Source: Schistosoma mansoni
Taxonomy: Eukaryota > Platyhelminthes > Trematoda > Strigeidida > Schistosomatidae
Length of the DNA stretch: 64,000 nt
Assembly: GCF_000237925.1 (NCBI RefSeq)
Contig: NW_017386017.1
Location: 1-64,000, forward strand
Direction: 5' to 3'
In this document: piece after piece, positions 33,901 to 37,639 of the stretch
Layout: each line of letters starts with the position of its first letter
Numbering within the stretch: position 1 is the stretch's first letter
Position numbers and translations under genes: made by a program
Notes under the pieces: generated by a model
Told to the model about the DNA's origin: nothing
The model's input: the letters and a program-made list of their open reading frames with translations, nothing else
Databases searched by the model: none

Positions 33901-36522
33901 GTAAAATGAAATGCCACCTTTGCATTTTTATTAAACTAGATAAAATCCTTTTTTGATTGATTATATTTATTTAGTAAATATAGTAGTGGGATTATTTTAT
34001 TGTATCAATGGGTCGTACATTTAAGTGTAAGATTTATTGACGGAAAGATGTGCGATCTGAGTTCTAAACGTCTTGACTGCTTGGAATCTTATTCAATTGG
34101 CTAGGTGTTAACTTCTCTAAACTAAAATACCACAACAGTTCAAGTAATTTAAAAAAAATTTAATTGTTCACTAGACCTATCGGCTTTATACTCACAATTT
34201 TAATGAGAATTTGATTAGCTAACTGGTGTAAAGTTAAAATTGAGCCGGCTACACTGATGTATGCTTTGCTTCCTATGGACGAATGACATATATGGTTGTC
34301 ACCCACTCGATGATCACCCAAAATGACTAATCTAGCACACATGAAACCAATTTAGATAAAGAATACGTCATTAGTCTGACTAAAACGTATCGTGTTATAA
34401 CAATTAGCAAGGTTATTGTTATATCCCGATAACAATAGTGAATCGTAACTTTGGGATCCATGTATGGACCCATATTATGCATATAACTTTTATCGTATAT
34501 TTGCTAAATAATTAAACTACTTATATTCATGTTCCTTGCATTGTGAGATTTATTTTGACCCTTGGACTATTATTGTACGATTTACCATTCTTGAGTTATC
34601 CCCAGTCTATTGATTACTGTTTCCCCTATTCACAGCCACATTTGGCTGAATCTTGTACAAATGTTATTTTCTATTTTATGGTACTATGTGGTCTGCTTGA
34701 TTGGTATATAAACTCAGCATGTATGAAATACAATGATTCATACCACAAAGTCTGTTATTGGTGTTTTGGACTTAACTGGCTGAGCTAGGCAGAAACAGGA
34801 CCGACAGGTGCTCTAGACTGCTCGTACGGTTTTCGTATGTCACTGTTCCAATCGATAATTCGCTGCTCTCTTATTGGCGGTCTTATCACGTCATACATTA
34901 GCAAGGCATCCACTCGGTCACAAGATATAACAGTTATGAAATTACATGATACAATGCACAAGTTTCGTCGTACTCATCCACGGCCCAGATATATGATTCA
35001 TTTCGTTGATTACATAACTACAAGTATAAATGAGTAAATTAAAGTTATTGAAGTATACATCTAGTTAGAATAGTCGAATAGTGTATTGTGATGCTAACTT
35101 AAAACCAGTTGGAGATTGATTTTAAAAAAATGATTCAATAATTAAACGTCAATCGTTGTTGGGATCATTTAATGAGGTGTATTGACAGAAATACCTTTTT
35201 TATTTTCTAATCAATAGTTGCCAAGGTGTAGCAAACTAAATTACATTGTTTTTTATTCAAATTGTTTGGATCCACTCATATATACAAAGTTTCATTAATT
35301 AATCTCTATCGATAGCATTCGATCAGCACTAAGAAGGACTTGACACTCATGACATTGATCACCACCCAGTGATCAATCAGTCGTGATTACATCTTAGTCC
35401 CACAGGAGGTCAGTCGCGGCCCGACTAGCTCAGTGGCAACGTCTCTGAATGTGAAGCTGAGTGGCACGGGATCAAATCCGTCAGAGAGCACCAGTTCCCC
35501 CAAGATTACAGGTACACCTTGCTGACGAGTGCCAAGTAGCACGAAACCCGGGTCCAGGATTTCCTGTTGACCACCTCCAACCACCATCTTATCTCAACAT
35601 AATGCACACAGTGTCGAGTCATCTAGACTAATGGCCACATTGCGACTTGATCGATAGCATTCGATCAGCACTAAGCTATAAAATTTTCCTGAAGTATTTT
35701 GCTTCCGTCAAAGTCATTCATGCCCTCAATCTATTTTCAATCTAGAGATGTATTTCTCTTTTTAATAAAATCGTTATTATTACTACTAATATCAATAAAT
35801 CGGTCAAATTAGTTCCTTTCGATTGTTTTCTTACCATCCCGAACTTTTCTTTTCCTTAGGTAGAAACTGGACCTACAGGTGCACAATTCGCTTTACTCGG
35901 TATCTCATTAGTTGATTTAATCCATTGTTGGCAATTTTTAGCACATCCATGGTATGCATTACTAAGAAATATTTTATTAGTATTTATATTATTCACATTT
36001 GGTTTATTACCATGGATTGATAATTATGCAAATGCTGGTAGTTTTCTATCAGGTATACTATTATCTTTTATTATATTACCATTTCGTGGTTTTATTTATC
36101 CATCTATATCTCTTACTACATCAATAGCCACGTCTGTTAATCAAAATATATTTGATAATAATAATAATTATAATTCATCTATCACATCACCAACAACAAC
36201 ACCGTCGATTCTGTTTAATTTCAATTTTCCTGATATAAATCGTACATCATTACAGCATCATCATCATTCTTCCATGCATCCACAACCGCTTCAACAACAA
36301 AACCGTTCTAAATGTCATCATCGTTGTTTTATTATCATATTATGTTCTATTCTATGGTTAATATTATGTATTAGCTTAATTCTTATATTTATTTGGGGTC
36401 CAATTATTAATTGTCAATTTTGTAATTATTTTACATGTTTACCATTGACTAAAAATTTTTGTGATAATTTACAAGTGAATGTAAAACAACGATCTGATTG
36501 TATTTTACCAAATTGGATTTAA
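1093..36522 (+). CDS. RHBDF: Inactive rhomboid (iRhom/RHBDF-like), 12 exons, 5' end outside window
   Basis: Exons 1093-1146, 1224-1274, 3605-3667, 4131-4271, 5803-6163, 13943-14159, 14923-15213, 19325-19688, 23997-24173, 25014-25114, 26175-26322 and 35860-36522 add to 2631 nt, 877 codons with the TAA stop. All junctions are AG/GT and phase-consistent. Known role of the family: ER/Golgi pseudoproteases that guide ADAM17 trafficking and EGF-ligand fate. Seen: a Ser/Thr-rich cytosolic N-terminus (about residues 1-295), first membrane segment starting RPYFTYW (about 296), a Cys-rich luminal iRhom homology domain (about 390-590) with GCCVRND and [11 protein letters not shown], then the rhomboid core ([23 protein letters not shown]). 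The active-site GxSG is GPTG, with Pro before and Thr in place of the catalytic Ser, and the catalytic His region reads ANAGS. Both catalytic residues are therefore gone. The 5' start lies upstream of base 1. Confidence 0.95.
1224..1274 (+). CDS. RHBDF: iRhom exon b
   Basis: 51 nt, 17 codons, phase 0/0, acceptor tttcag and donor GTACGT. It lies only 77 nt after exon a, a typical schistosome short intron. Encodes cytosolic tail ([11 protein letters not shown]). Confidence 0.78.
1692..1703. repeat. Target-site duplication, left copy
   Basis: TTCGTCGAAAGT, identical to 3133-3144; flanks the RTE insertion. Confidence 0.88.
1704..3132 (-). mobile_element. RTE-type LINE (SR2-like), truncated, with inverted 5' UTR
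   Basis: A minus-strand ORF (2981-1752) encodes reverse transcriptase: [45 protein letters not shown], the FADD catalytic box, and GAETWRTT near the end. No endonuclease domain is present. The 3' end has the TAAG-type tandem tail usual for RTE elements. Bases about 3010-3125 match the 5' UTR of the RTE copy at 23.7 kb but lie in the opposite orientation to the RT. A perfect 12-bp target duplication, TTCGTCGAAAGT, brackets the whole (1692-1703 and 3133-3144). This is one insertion into an iRhom intron. Confidence 0.9.
3133..3144. repeat. Target-site duplication, right copy
   Basis: TTCGTCGAAAGT, identical to 1692-1703. Confidence 0.88.
3605..3667 (+). CDS. RHBDF: iRhom exon c
   Basis: 63 nt, 21 codons, phase 0/0, acceptor gttttag and donor GTAAGT. 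Encodes cytosolic tail. The intron before it contains the RTE insertion at 1704-3132. Confidence 0.8.
4131..4271 (+). CDS. RHBDF: iRhom exon d
   Basis: 141 nt, 47 codons, phase 0/0, acceptor ctttttag and donor GTGAGT. Encodes a basic stretch ([17 protein letters not shown]) of the cytosolic domain. Confidence 0.82.
4272..5802 (+). other. iRhom intron, no feature recognised
   Basis: AT-rich sequence with no long ORF or repeat that I could link to others in the window. A possible old tRNA-like fragment lies in the preceding intron near 3864-3950 (GGTTCGAACC box B-like) but is too decayed to call. Confidence 0.4.
5803..6163 (+). CDS. RHBDF: iRhom exon e
   Basis: 361 nt, enters phase 0 and leaves phase 1. 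Acceptor tctttatag, donor GTGAGT. Encodes a low-complexity Asn/Asp/Ser-rich cytosolic region starting [16 protein letters not shown]. The following intron (about 7.8 kb) holds the Penelope/RTE/Gypsy nest and the N gap. Confidence 0.85.
6300..6776 (-). mobile_element. Penelope-like element, endonuclease end plus 3' UTR, with partial repeat
   Basis: On the minus strand 6776-6520 encodes [20 protein letters not shown] then [12 protein letters not shown], a GIY-YIG endonuclease of Penelope-like type. It is the same family as the plus-strand copy at 12.3 kb, and its 3' UTR matches 12.6-12.75 kb. A 66-bp piece of the GIY-YIG region recurs after the 3' UTR (6321-6386 copies 6661-6727), giving the head-to-tail partial tandem typical of Penelope insertions. 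The 5' side runs into the N gap. Confidence 0.8.
6777..6976. other. Assembly gap (200 N)
   Basis: Exactly 200 unknown bases, probably a placeholder of arbitrary size, inside nested repeats. Confidence 0.99.
6977..7017 (-). mobile_element. Ty3/Gypsy reverse transcriptase scrap
   Basis: Minus-strand [13 protein letters not shown] matches the conserved [12 protein letters not shown] motif of Gypsy reverse transcriptases. It belongs to a different Gypsy lineage from the element at 27.9 kb. Broken; the rest is lost in the gap. Confidence 0.7.
7018..7589 (-). mobile_element. RTE LINE endonuclease fragment
   Basis: Encodes the APE-type endonuclease part of an RTE element: [44 protein letters not shown] and [19 protein letters not shown]. 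The same motifs recur in copies at 18.1 and 23.0 kb. The reading continues in a second frame after an interruption, so the copy is broken. Confidence 0.88.
7590..7875 (-). mobile_element. Penelope-like GIY-YIG endonuclease fragment
   Basis: Minus-strand [20 protein letters not shown] followed by [12 protein letters not shown] is a GIY-YIG domain with the CxC and YIGR signature of Penelope-like elements. It is a second family, distinct from the copy at 6.3 and 12.3 kb (TYIGRTERR). It runs in the same frame into the RTE endonuclease at 7589. Confidence 0.8.
9737..10312 (+). repeat. Gypsy LTR (576 bp), first
   Basis: Begins TGATGTGAACCGC right after a purine-rich AAGGGGGAAGA tract and ends GGACGTAACA. 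Near-identical to 11398-11973. Confidence 0.88.
10313..10784. other. Non-repeat spacer between duplicated Gypsy blocks
   Basis: About 470 bp of AT-rich sequence not matching Gypsy, LINE or SINE families seen in this window. Short ORFs here look like chance. Confidence 0.5.
11398..11973 (+). repeat. Gypsy LTR (576 bp), second
   Basis: Same as 9737-10312; ends exactly where Penelope-like coding sequence begins. Confidence 0.88.
12966..12994. repeat. (TA)n microsatellite
   Basis: About 14 TA units inside the Penelope-like 3' region. Confidence 0.9.
13104..13154 (+). ncRNA. Minimal hammerhead ribozyme, Penelope-type
   Basis: The core CTGATGA (13109-13115) and GAAA (13124-13127) are present. 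Stem I pairs GCAG (13105-13108) with CTGC (13148-13151). Stem III is the near-palindrome around AATGAATTCAT with a 2-nt mismatch. Predicted cleavage is after ATT, at 13147/13148. Stem II is reduced to about one pair (G13116-C13123), which is the weak point. Minimal hammerheads in terminal repeats are established for Penelope-like elements, so position supports the call. Confidence 0.6.
13375..13440 (-). ncRNA. Decayed hammerhead remnant of SINE family A
   Basis: On the minus strand TTGAGGAGTCCCATATCGGGACG resembles the family A core and stem II, but CTGA is TTGA and GAAA is GTAA. Not expected to cleave. Confidence 0.5.
13477..13500. repeat. (CTA)n microsatellite
   Basis: Eight tandem CTA/ACT units in an iRhom intron. 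Confidence 0.9.
13943..14159 (+). CDS. RHBDF: iRhom exon f
   Basis: 217 nt, acceptor ctgtattag and donor GTAAGT. Leaves phase 2, completing an Arg codon across the junction into the first membrane segment. Encodes the juxtamembrane cytosolic part ([16 protein letters not shown]). Confidence 0.85.
14160..14922 (+). other. iRhom intron, nothing recognised
   Basis: AT-rich; no repeat family or ORF of note. Confidence 0.4.
14923..15213 (+). CDS. RHBDF: iRhom exon g: TM1 and start of luminal domain
   Basis: 291 nt, acceptor aaatgtag, donor GTAAGT. It encodes [19 protein letters not shown], matching the conserved first transmembrane segment of iRhoms (RPYFTYW in vertebrates), followed by the luminal [19 protein letters not shown] motif. 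Confidence 0.93.
15214..15799 (+). other. iRhom intron, nothing recognised
   Basis: AT-rich unique-looking sequence upstream of a SINE. Confidence 0.4.
15800..16135 (+). mobile_element. tRNA-headed SINE with hammerhead, family A, near full length
   Basis: Shares a 5' part (GTTAGACATTAACACCGTTGGATG) with copies at 27.4 and 36.7 kb, kept here to 15956-15978 region. Then a tRNA-like head with box A-like TTATAGGTTAAGCG and box B GGTTCGAATCC, a hammerhead core, and the tail GGTGGCCTAGCTTAGATCGAC. About 335 bp, the length of schistosome ribozyme repeat units. Pol III transcription is inferred from the boxes. Confidence 0.78.
16050..16092 (+). ncRNA. Truncated hammerhead in family A SINE
   Basis: CTGAGGA, stem II GTCC/GGAC and GAAA are intact. 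The substrate strand with the GTC site is lost, with the core joining directly to the tail, so this copy cannot self-cleave. Confidence 0.75.
16140..16930 (+). other. iRhom intron, nothing recognised
   Basis: AT-rich; a minus-strand CCTGATGACGAAG near 16385 recalls a hammerhead start but has no stem II or cleavage strand. Confidence 0.4.
16932..18600 (-). mobile_element. RTE LINE, internally deleted
   Basis: Transcript order is 18600 to 16932. Endonuclease pieces come first ([56 protein letters not shown]). A jump near 17815 removes most of the reverse transcriptase core. The RT C-terminal part follows ([48 protein letters not shown]). Several frame changes make it dead. The part 16945-17815 is nearly the same as 39590-40440. 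Confidence 0.88.
18601..19324 (+). other. iRhom intron with short (TA)n
   Basis: A (TA)n run at 18616-18634, otherwise AT-rich sequence without a recognised feature. Confidence 0.4.
19325..19688 (+). CDS. RHBDF: iRhom exon h: Cys-rich luminal domain
   Basis: 364 nt, acceptor ttctatag, donor GTAAAT. It encodes [20 protein letters not shown] and later [14 protein letters not shown], both diagnostic of the iRhom homology domain. Leaves phase 0. Confidence 0.93.
20286..20355 (-). mobile_element. RTE LINE 3'-end stub with (ACTT)n tail
   Basis: Tandem ACTT units followed by ACGCCTGTTACTCCC, the same 3' end seen at 1704 and 16932. Only about 20 bp of element remain beside the tail. Confidence 0.65.
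20356..20835 (+). mobile_element. LINE reverse transcriptase C-terminal fragment, second family
   Basis: Encodes [28 protein letters not shown], then [39 protein letters not shown] and [19 protein letters not shown], ending QNRSQ stop at 20821-20823. This is the common C-terminal tail of trematode LINE reverse transcriptases with the RWLGHVLRMP motif. It is distinct from the RTE copies nearby. An in-frame stop after RNIALIC marks it as dead. Confidence 0.82.
20958..22691. repeat. Large inverted repeat (palindrome) made of an RTE LINE segment
   Basis: About 765 bp at 20960-21725 recurs in reverse at 21925-22691, with roughly 200 bp between. Encoded pieces are identical on both strands over long stretches ([40 protein letters not shown]). 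Both arms share the same internal deletion, which joins KIWDEEQ directly to [15 protein letters not shown] and removes the reverse transcriptase core. The inversion therefore happened after the deletion. Arm similarity implies recent origin. Confidence 0.9.
21837..23863 (-). mobile_element. RTE LINE, internally deleted, with endonuclease and 5' UTR
   Basis: On the minus strand from about 23863: a GC-rich 5' UTR with CCGTATAAAGGAGG, then the endonuclease ([103 protein letters not shown]), then linker and RT C-terminus with the core deleted. Its 3' half is the right arm of the palindrome. It fills the intron before iRhom exon i. Confidence 0.88.
23997..24173 (+). CDS. RHBDF: iRhom exon i: Cys-rich luminal domain
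   Basis: 177 nt, phase 0/0, acceptor cattttag, donor GTAAAT. It encodes [18 protein letters not shown] and [11 protein letters not shown], strongly matching the iRhom luminal domain. It starts about 140 nt after the 5' end of the RTE copy that fills the preceding intron. Confidence 0.93.
24174..25013 (+). other. iRhom intron, nothing recognised
   Basis: AT-rich, no repeat match in the window. Confidence 0.4.
25014..25114 (+). CDS. RHBDF: iRhom exon j
   Basis: 101 nt, acceptor cggttttag, donor GTAAGG. It encodes [13 protein letters not shown] and SLFLHAG, the start of the rhomboid-fold core. The Gly codon is split with the next exon. Confidence 0.92.
25115..26174 (+). other. iRhom intron, nothing recognised
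   Basis: About 1 kb of AT-rich sequence with short chance ORFs only. Confidence 0.4.
26175..26322 (+). CDS. RHBDF: iRhom exon k: rhomboid core
   Basis: 148 nt, acceptor ttttctag, donor GTAAGT. It encodes [20 protein letters not shown] then the [13 protein letters not shown] segment. The RDLEK and GWHRI motifs are near-invariant in rhomboids. Leaves phase 0 into a 9.5-kb intron. Confidence 0.94.
26961..27020 (-). ncRNA. Hammerhead ribozyme, family A, core intact
   Basis: CTGAGGA, stem II GTCC/GGAC, GAAA, palindromic stem III ACGGCCGT and cleavage triplet GTC are all present. Stem I pairs CACTG with CAGCG imperfectly. The short palindromic stem III fits family members known to fold best as dimers. 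Confidence 0.82.
27045..27347 (+). mobile_element. Solo TRIM-like LTR
   Basis: 303 bp from TGTAGTGTGGTC to TTCATTACA, with TG/CA ends and flanking CTAC duplicates (27041-27044, 27348-27351). Same family as the repeats at 1-981. Left after recombination between two LTRs. Confidence 0.88.
27521..27921 (+). other. iRhom intron, nothing recognised
   Basis: AT-rich stretch between SINE and Gypsy element. Confidence 0.4.
27927..28492 (-). repeat. Gypsy 3' LTR
   Basis: 566 bp, ends TG/CA, matches 33159-33724. Purine tract lies just inside it. Confidence 0.92.
28656..31985 (-). CDS. Gypsy Pol: RT, RNase H, integrase
   Basis: 1109 residues. Reverse transcriptase with AVYLDDVIV (YLDD box), RNase H with [22 protein letters not shown] before the integrase, an integrase zinc finger ([10 protein letters not shown]) and catalytic core ([27 protein letters not shown]). 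The Ser/Asn-rich repeat region near its start has about ten copies of a SNxSDxxCS-like unit. Confidence 0.93.
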   Translation of the reverse strand: MPTHPTTEHVARNASGDIVKLTGEVTCNVQFKGHKFTDVCYLTNRHDLDLLGLDWIEKIDVLNSLLNEVCSHNPCSNSIQNSHDISESNASVVSCSPDVYELNASDVTCSRNISESNSSDLMCSHNDVKSNTSDLRCSHNDAESNNSDVTCSQNVSPSNSSNKVCCRNISKSHASYASKMSTTSHVNHLRQKHAGVFQNKLGCCKFTKVFLSLKQNAKPVFRPKRPVPYAALSVVDQELDRLEALGVIQPVNYSPWAAPIVVVRKANGTVRICADFSTGLNDALEDHTYPLPIQEDLFIKLNGGKYFAKIDLADAYLQIAVDPVSQPLLTINTHRGLYQYKRLPFGVKPAPAIFQQIMDTMLANLPGVAVYLDDVIVTGSSKSDLFDRLDAVLTKISEYGFYLKEEKCKFFMDSVKYLGFVFDKNGRRPDPENVRAIQNMPPPSNVATLRSFLGLISYYSNFLPQLHRLRAPMNHLLSKNVKWNWSTECQKSFDKVKSLLISDLLLTYFDPSLEIVVAADASDYGVGAVISHRFQDGTEKAIAHASRTLTSAERKYSQIEKEGLALVFAVKKFHKMLHGRKFTLFTDHKPLLSIFGSKKGIPVYTANRLQRWATMLLGYDFTIKYKSTSDFGHADALSRLIRNHKLENEDTVIASISVEEDVSSMLLNSTRILPVTAARIADHTLRDPILRQLATFIRRGWPPRITSHELKQYYQRRQSLSIVNDCIMFADRVVIPSNLRSLVLKQLHTAHPGIGRMKAIARSYVYWPNIDEHIEDLVRACRKCAAASKCPRKAELNSWPSPKEPWSRIHIDFAGPFQGTYFLICVDAYSKWPEILPMKQITSQETIIELRQLFSRFGVPDILVSDNGTQFTSSIFSDFCNRFGVKHVRSPPYHPQSNGQAERFVDTFKRALLKARGEGKIKEILDDFLLVYRTTPNPSAPNKLSPAEIMFGRKVKTALDAIKPKQNGVGRNQKMESQFNRHHGAKSRIFRDNQKVFVRDFRYSPPQWTSGRILGRRGNVMYVVEVEGQKWIRHANHILENSGTPQKTEKMCSLWEVFLDSFDIGSPATKKTVQLEQHPIRRSQRKRRRPDILQVDPKKRAYTSEGRYQ
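31931..33121 (-). CDS. Gypsy Gag with zinc knuckles and start of protease
   Basis: 396 residues. Two zinc knuckles ([15 protein letters not shown] and [14 protein letters not shown]) at about 280-315 and the retropepsin motif [11 protein letters not shown] at about 368-378. Element protein; treated as part of the retrotransposon, not a host gene. Confidence 0.9.
   Translation of the reverse strand: MIQIKMSVSLDDLKTILQIQQAQNDANQMKLLDALMQKLSFHSSSNSQSDKYDSIVNSICEFNYDPDSGMIFDSWFRRFEDTFRVECSNLDDAAKVRLLLRRLGTLEYNKYVNFILPQNPRDLSFNETVQILSKIFGEQSSLFSIRYQCFQISKSLSDDYLTYAGQVNKECERFRINEITADQFKCLIFICGLKNPEDMDIRTRILSRIEQEPNMTLQMVTTECQRLLNLKHDTTMVQQNAKTSNLASINACRSSKPSKQKTANTQKPSSKPPSPCWFCGSWHFVKLCPFKNHKCRQCHRIGHKEGYCSSDKRQSKHRGINVKRQLQSQVKSTFATFKVGFQSKRKYVNLLVNEKPIRLQLDTASDITLISKNTWSKLGCPRIRPQSMLLEMLQAT
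33159..33724 (-). repeat. Gypsy 5' LTR
   Basis: 566 bp, same as the 3' LTR. The primer-binding-like site lies at about 33145-33158. Confidence 0.92.
33739..33860 (+). mobile_element. Family A SINE, 5'-truncated, next to the Gypsy element
   Basis: Starts at the ribozyme part (GGGATCGTGGATGCGC) and runs through the family tail GGTGGTCTAGCTTCAATTGA. It lies 10 bp beyond the Gypsy target duplication. Confidence 0.8.
33749..33805 (+). ncRNA. Hammerhead, family A, core base changed
   Basis: Stem I CACTG/CAGTG, stem II and the GTC site are present, but the core reads CTGAGTA (invariant G8 is T) and stem III is altered. Likely inactive. Confidence 0.72.
33861..34540 (+). other. iRhom intron, nothing recognised
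   Basis: AT-rich; precedes the exon-like segment at 34.8 kb. At 34547-34566 a short run resembling exon k (RFILTLG against HLILTLG) is too short to call. Confidence 0.4.
34789..35037 (+). CDS. Candidate alternative last exon or diverged copy of the iRhom terminal exon
   Basis: After an AG at 34787-34788 the sequence reads AETGPTGAL, almost the same as [10 protein letters not shown] at the start of the true terminal exon. It is in the phase that exon k would need, and stays open for 82 codons to a TAA at 35035-35037. After residue 9 the protein no longer resembles a rhomboid (ends [15 protein letters not shown]). Used as an exon, it would give an iRhom lacking its last membrane segments. The poly-pyrimidine tract before the AG is poor, so a decayed duplicate exon is the main alternative. 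Confidence 0.4.
   Translation, partial: AETGPTGALDCSYGFRMSLFQSIIRCSLIGGLITSYISKASTRSQDITVMKLHDTMHKFRRTHPRPRYMIHFVDYITTSINE
35308..35675 (+). mobile_element. tRNA-headed ribozyme repeat, family C
   Basis: A 26-bp direct repeat, ATCGATAGCATTCGATCAGC and following CACTAAG run, sits at 35308-35333 and 35650-35675, 342 bp apart. Between lie a tRNA-like part (box A-like TAGCTCAGTGG, box B-like GGATCAAATCC, 35419-35500) and an intact hammerhead. The spacing equals a ribozyme-satellite monomer, so the direct repeat may be the overlap of slightly more than one unit. A long target duplication is the alternative. Confidence 0.78.
35511..35566 (+). ncRNA. Hammerhead ribozyme, family C, fully intact core
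   Basis: CTGACGA (35522-35528), stem II GTGC-CAAGTA-GCAC, GAAA (35543-35546), stem III CCCGGG and cleavage triplet GTC (35552-35554) are all present. Stem I pairs CCTTG with CAGG(A). Predicted cut at 35554/35555. Stem II differs from the GTCC/GGAC of families A and B by compensated changes, which argues for selection on structure. Confidence 0.88.
35860..36522 (+). CDS. RHBDF: iRhom exon l: terminal exon, TM segments and stop
   Basis: 663 nt including TAA at 36520-36522, acceptor ttccttag. It opens [14 protein letters not shown], the position of the rhomboid catalytic Ser, here GPTG. It continues with [31 protein letters not shown] and a last transmembrane helix, then a short Cys-containing luminal end. 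Between the last two membrane segments lies an insert of about 65 residues rich in Asn, Ser, His and Gln, which vertebrate iRhoms lack. Confidence 0.95.
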   Translation, partial: VETGPTGAQFALLGISLVDLIHCWQFLAHPWYALLRNILLVFILFTFGLLPWIDNYANAGSFLSGILLSFIILPFRGFIYPSISLTTSIATSVNQNIFDNNNNYNSSITSPTTTPSILFNFNFPDINRTSLQHHHHSSMHPQPLQQQNRSKCHHRCFIIILCSILWLILCISLILIFIWGPIINCQFCNYFTCLPLTKNFCDNLQVNVKQRSDCILPNWI

Positions 36523-36567
36523 ATAATGAATTTTGTTGATTAGAAGGGGGTTTTGTGGAGATTTTTT

Positions 36568-36702
36568 TAGTATTTTCATAGTTGAAATCATGAGTCAATT
36601 GAAACTAGACCACCATGGAAAACCTGGAAACACTGGACAGCCGTTTCGTCCTATTATGGAACTTCTCAGCAGTGCACATCCACGATCCCGCACCCGCGAG
36701 AT
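36568..36702 (-). mobile_element. Family A SINE, minus strand, in iRhom 3' UTR
   Basis: Starts 46 bp after the iRhom stop. Contains tail, hammerhead and the first bases of the tRNA-like head in reverse. Forms an inverted pair with 36735-36998. Confidence 0.82.
36624..36682 (-). ncRNA. Hammerhead, family A, G8 changed
   Basis: The core reads CTGAGAA (G8 to A), with stem II GTTCC/GGAC wobbling. GAAA and GTC are kept. Probably weak or inactive. Confidence 0.72.
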
Positions 36703-36734
36703 TCGAGTTCAAACCACCTCTATTGTGAGATAGG

Positions 36735-36998
36735 AAATCATTGAAGACAATTGATGAACGGTTGCTCAAAATCGTGGATTGGTTGAAGTTAGACATTCAC
36801 ACCGTTGGATGCCGGCTCAGTGATCTATCGGTTAAGTGCTCTGGCGCGAGACTGGTAGGTCCTGGGTTCGAATCTCGTGAGTGCGGGATCGTGGATGCGC
36901 ACTGTCACTGAGGAGTCCCATAATAGGACGGAACGGCTGTCCAGTGTTTCCAGGTTTTCCATGGTGGTCTAGCTTCCATCGACTCATGATTTTAACTA
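36735..36998 (+). mobile_element. Family A SINE, plus strand, in iRhom 3' UTR
   Basis: Has the 5' part (AAGACAATTGATGAACGGTT), tRNA-like head with box A-like GATCTATCGGTTAAG and box B GGTTCGAATCT, hammerhead and tail. About 265 bp, the most complete plus-strand copy apart from 15.8 kb. Confidence 0.85.
36893..36952 (+). ncRNA. Hammerhead, family A, with insertion
   Basis: CTGAGGA, stem II and GTC are present. A TCA insertion splits stem I from the core, and GAAA is GGAA. Activity doubtful. Confidence 0.7.
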
Positions 36999-37024
36999 TG
37001 AAAATTAATTTTGTGTTTATTTCT

Positions 37025-37030
37025 AATAAA
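37025..37030 (+). terminator. Candidate poly(A) signal of iRhom
   Basis: First canonical AATAAA after the stop, about 500 nt downstream, just beyond an inverted pair of ribozyme SINEs. If used, both SINEs lie in the mature 3' UTR. Confidence 0.45.
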
Positions 37031-37639
37031 GAACTTTACATCATTCTAATGAAATGAAATTTTTTAAATGTATATTTTCATTATGCAATTTTTTATCTAT
37101 TGAGTATATATCATGACGTTTCAGCAGATACATTAAGGTAACTTGTTGTTTTGTTATTTTATTAAAATAAATTATTTTTAGGAACCAATTTTCTTTAGGT
37201 TTCTCTTTGTGTGTGTGTGTGTGAAGAAACATCACTTTTGTTTGTATTATTGAATATTGAGTGTATAAATGTGAGGATGCTCCACAGGTGAAGTTGAGGA
37301 AGCTCTGAGAAGCCCAGAAGCGGCCAGACATATTACATCCAATCAGCTTTGGGAAGAATATTCTAGAATCACTACGTATAGCTTCCCTATTAGACAATGC
37401 TGATAACTCCATGTGTGCCGATTGGATAACTATAATGATTTCGTTTCTACTAAAAATTATAAATACATGACAGTTTTGTACCATAATCGACACTGGTTGG
37501 AAAAACATTCCTTCTACTTGTCTTCTGTCTTCTGATTTGTGACTTGGGAGGGTTCTAGCGTTTGGGTGCTCAAGTATTACGCGACAGACTAAGACTCTAA
37601 GTTCGAGATAGCTTGGAAGCTAAGACTGATTTCTGTTCC

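Noticed and set aside
34543-34788. ORF upstream of the exon candidate, with RFILTLG like exon k (HLILTLG)
   Set aside because: Only about seven residues match, with no clear acceptor or continuing similarity; too little to call a duplicate of exon k.
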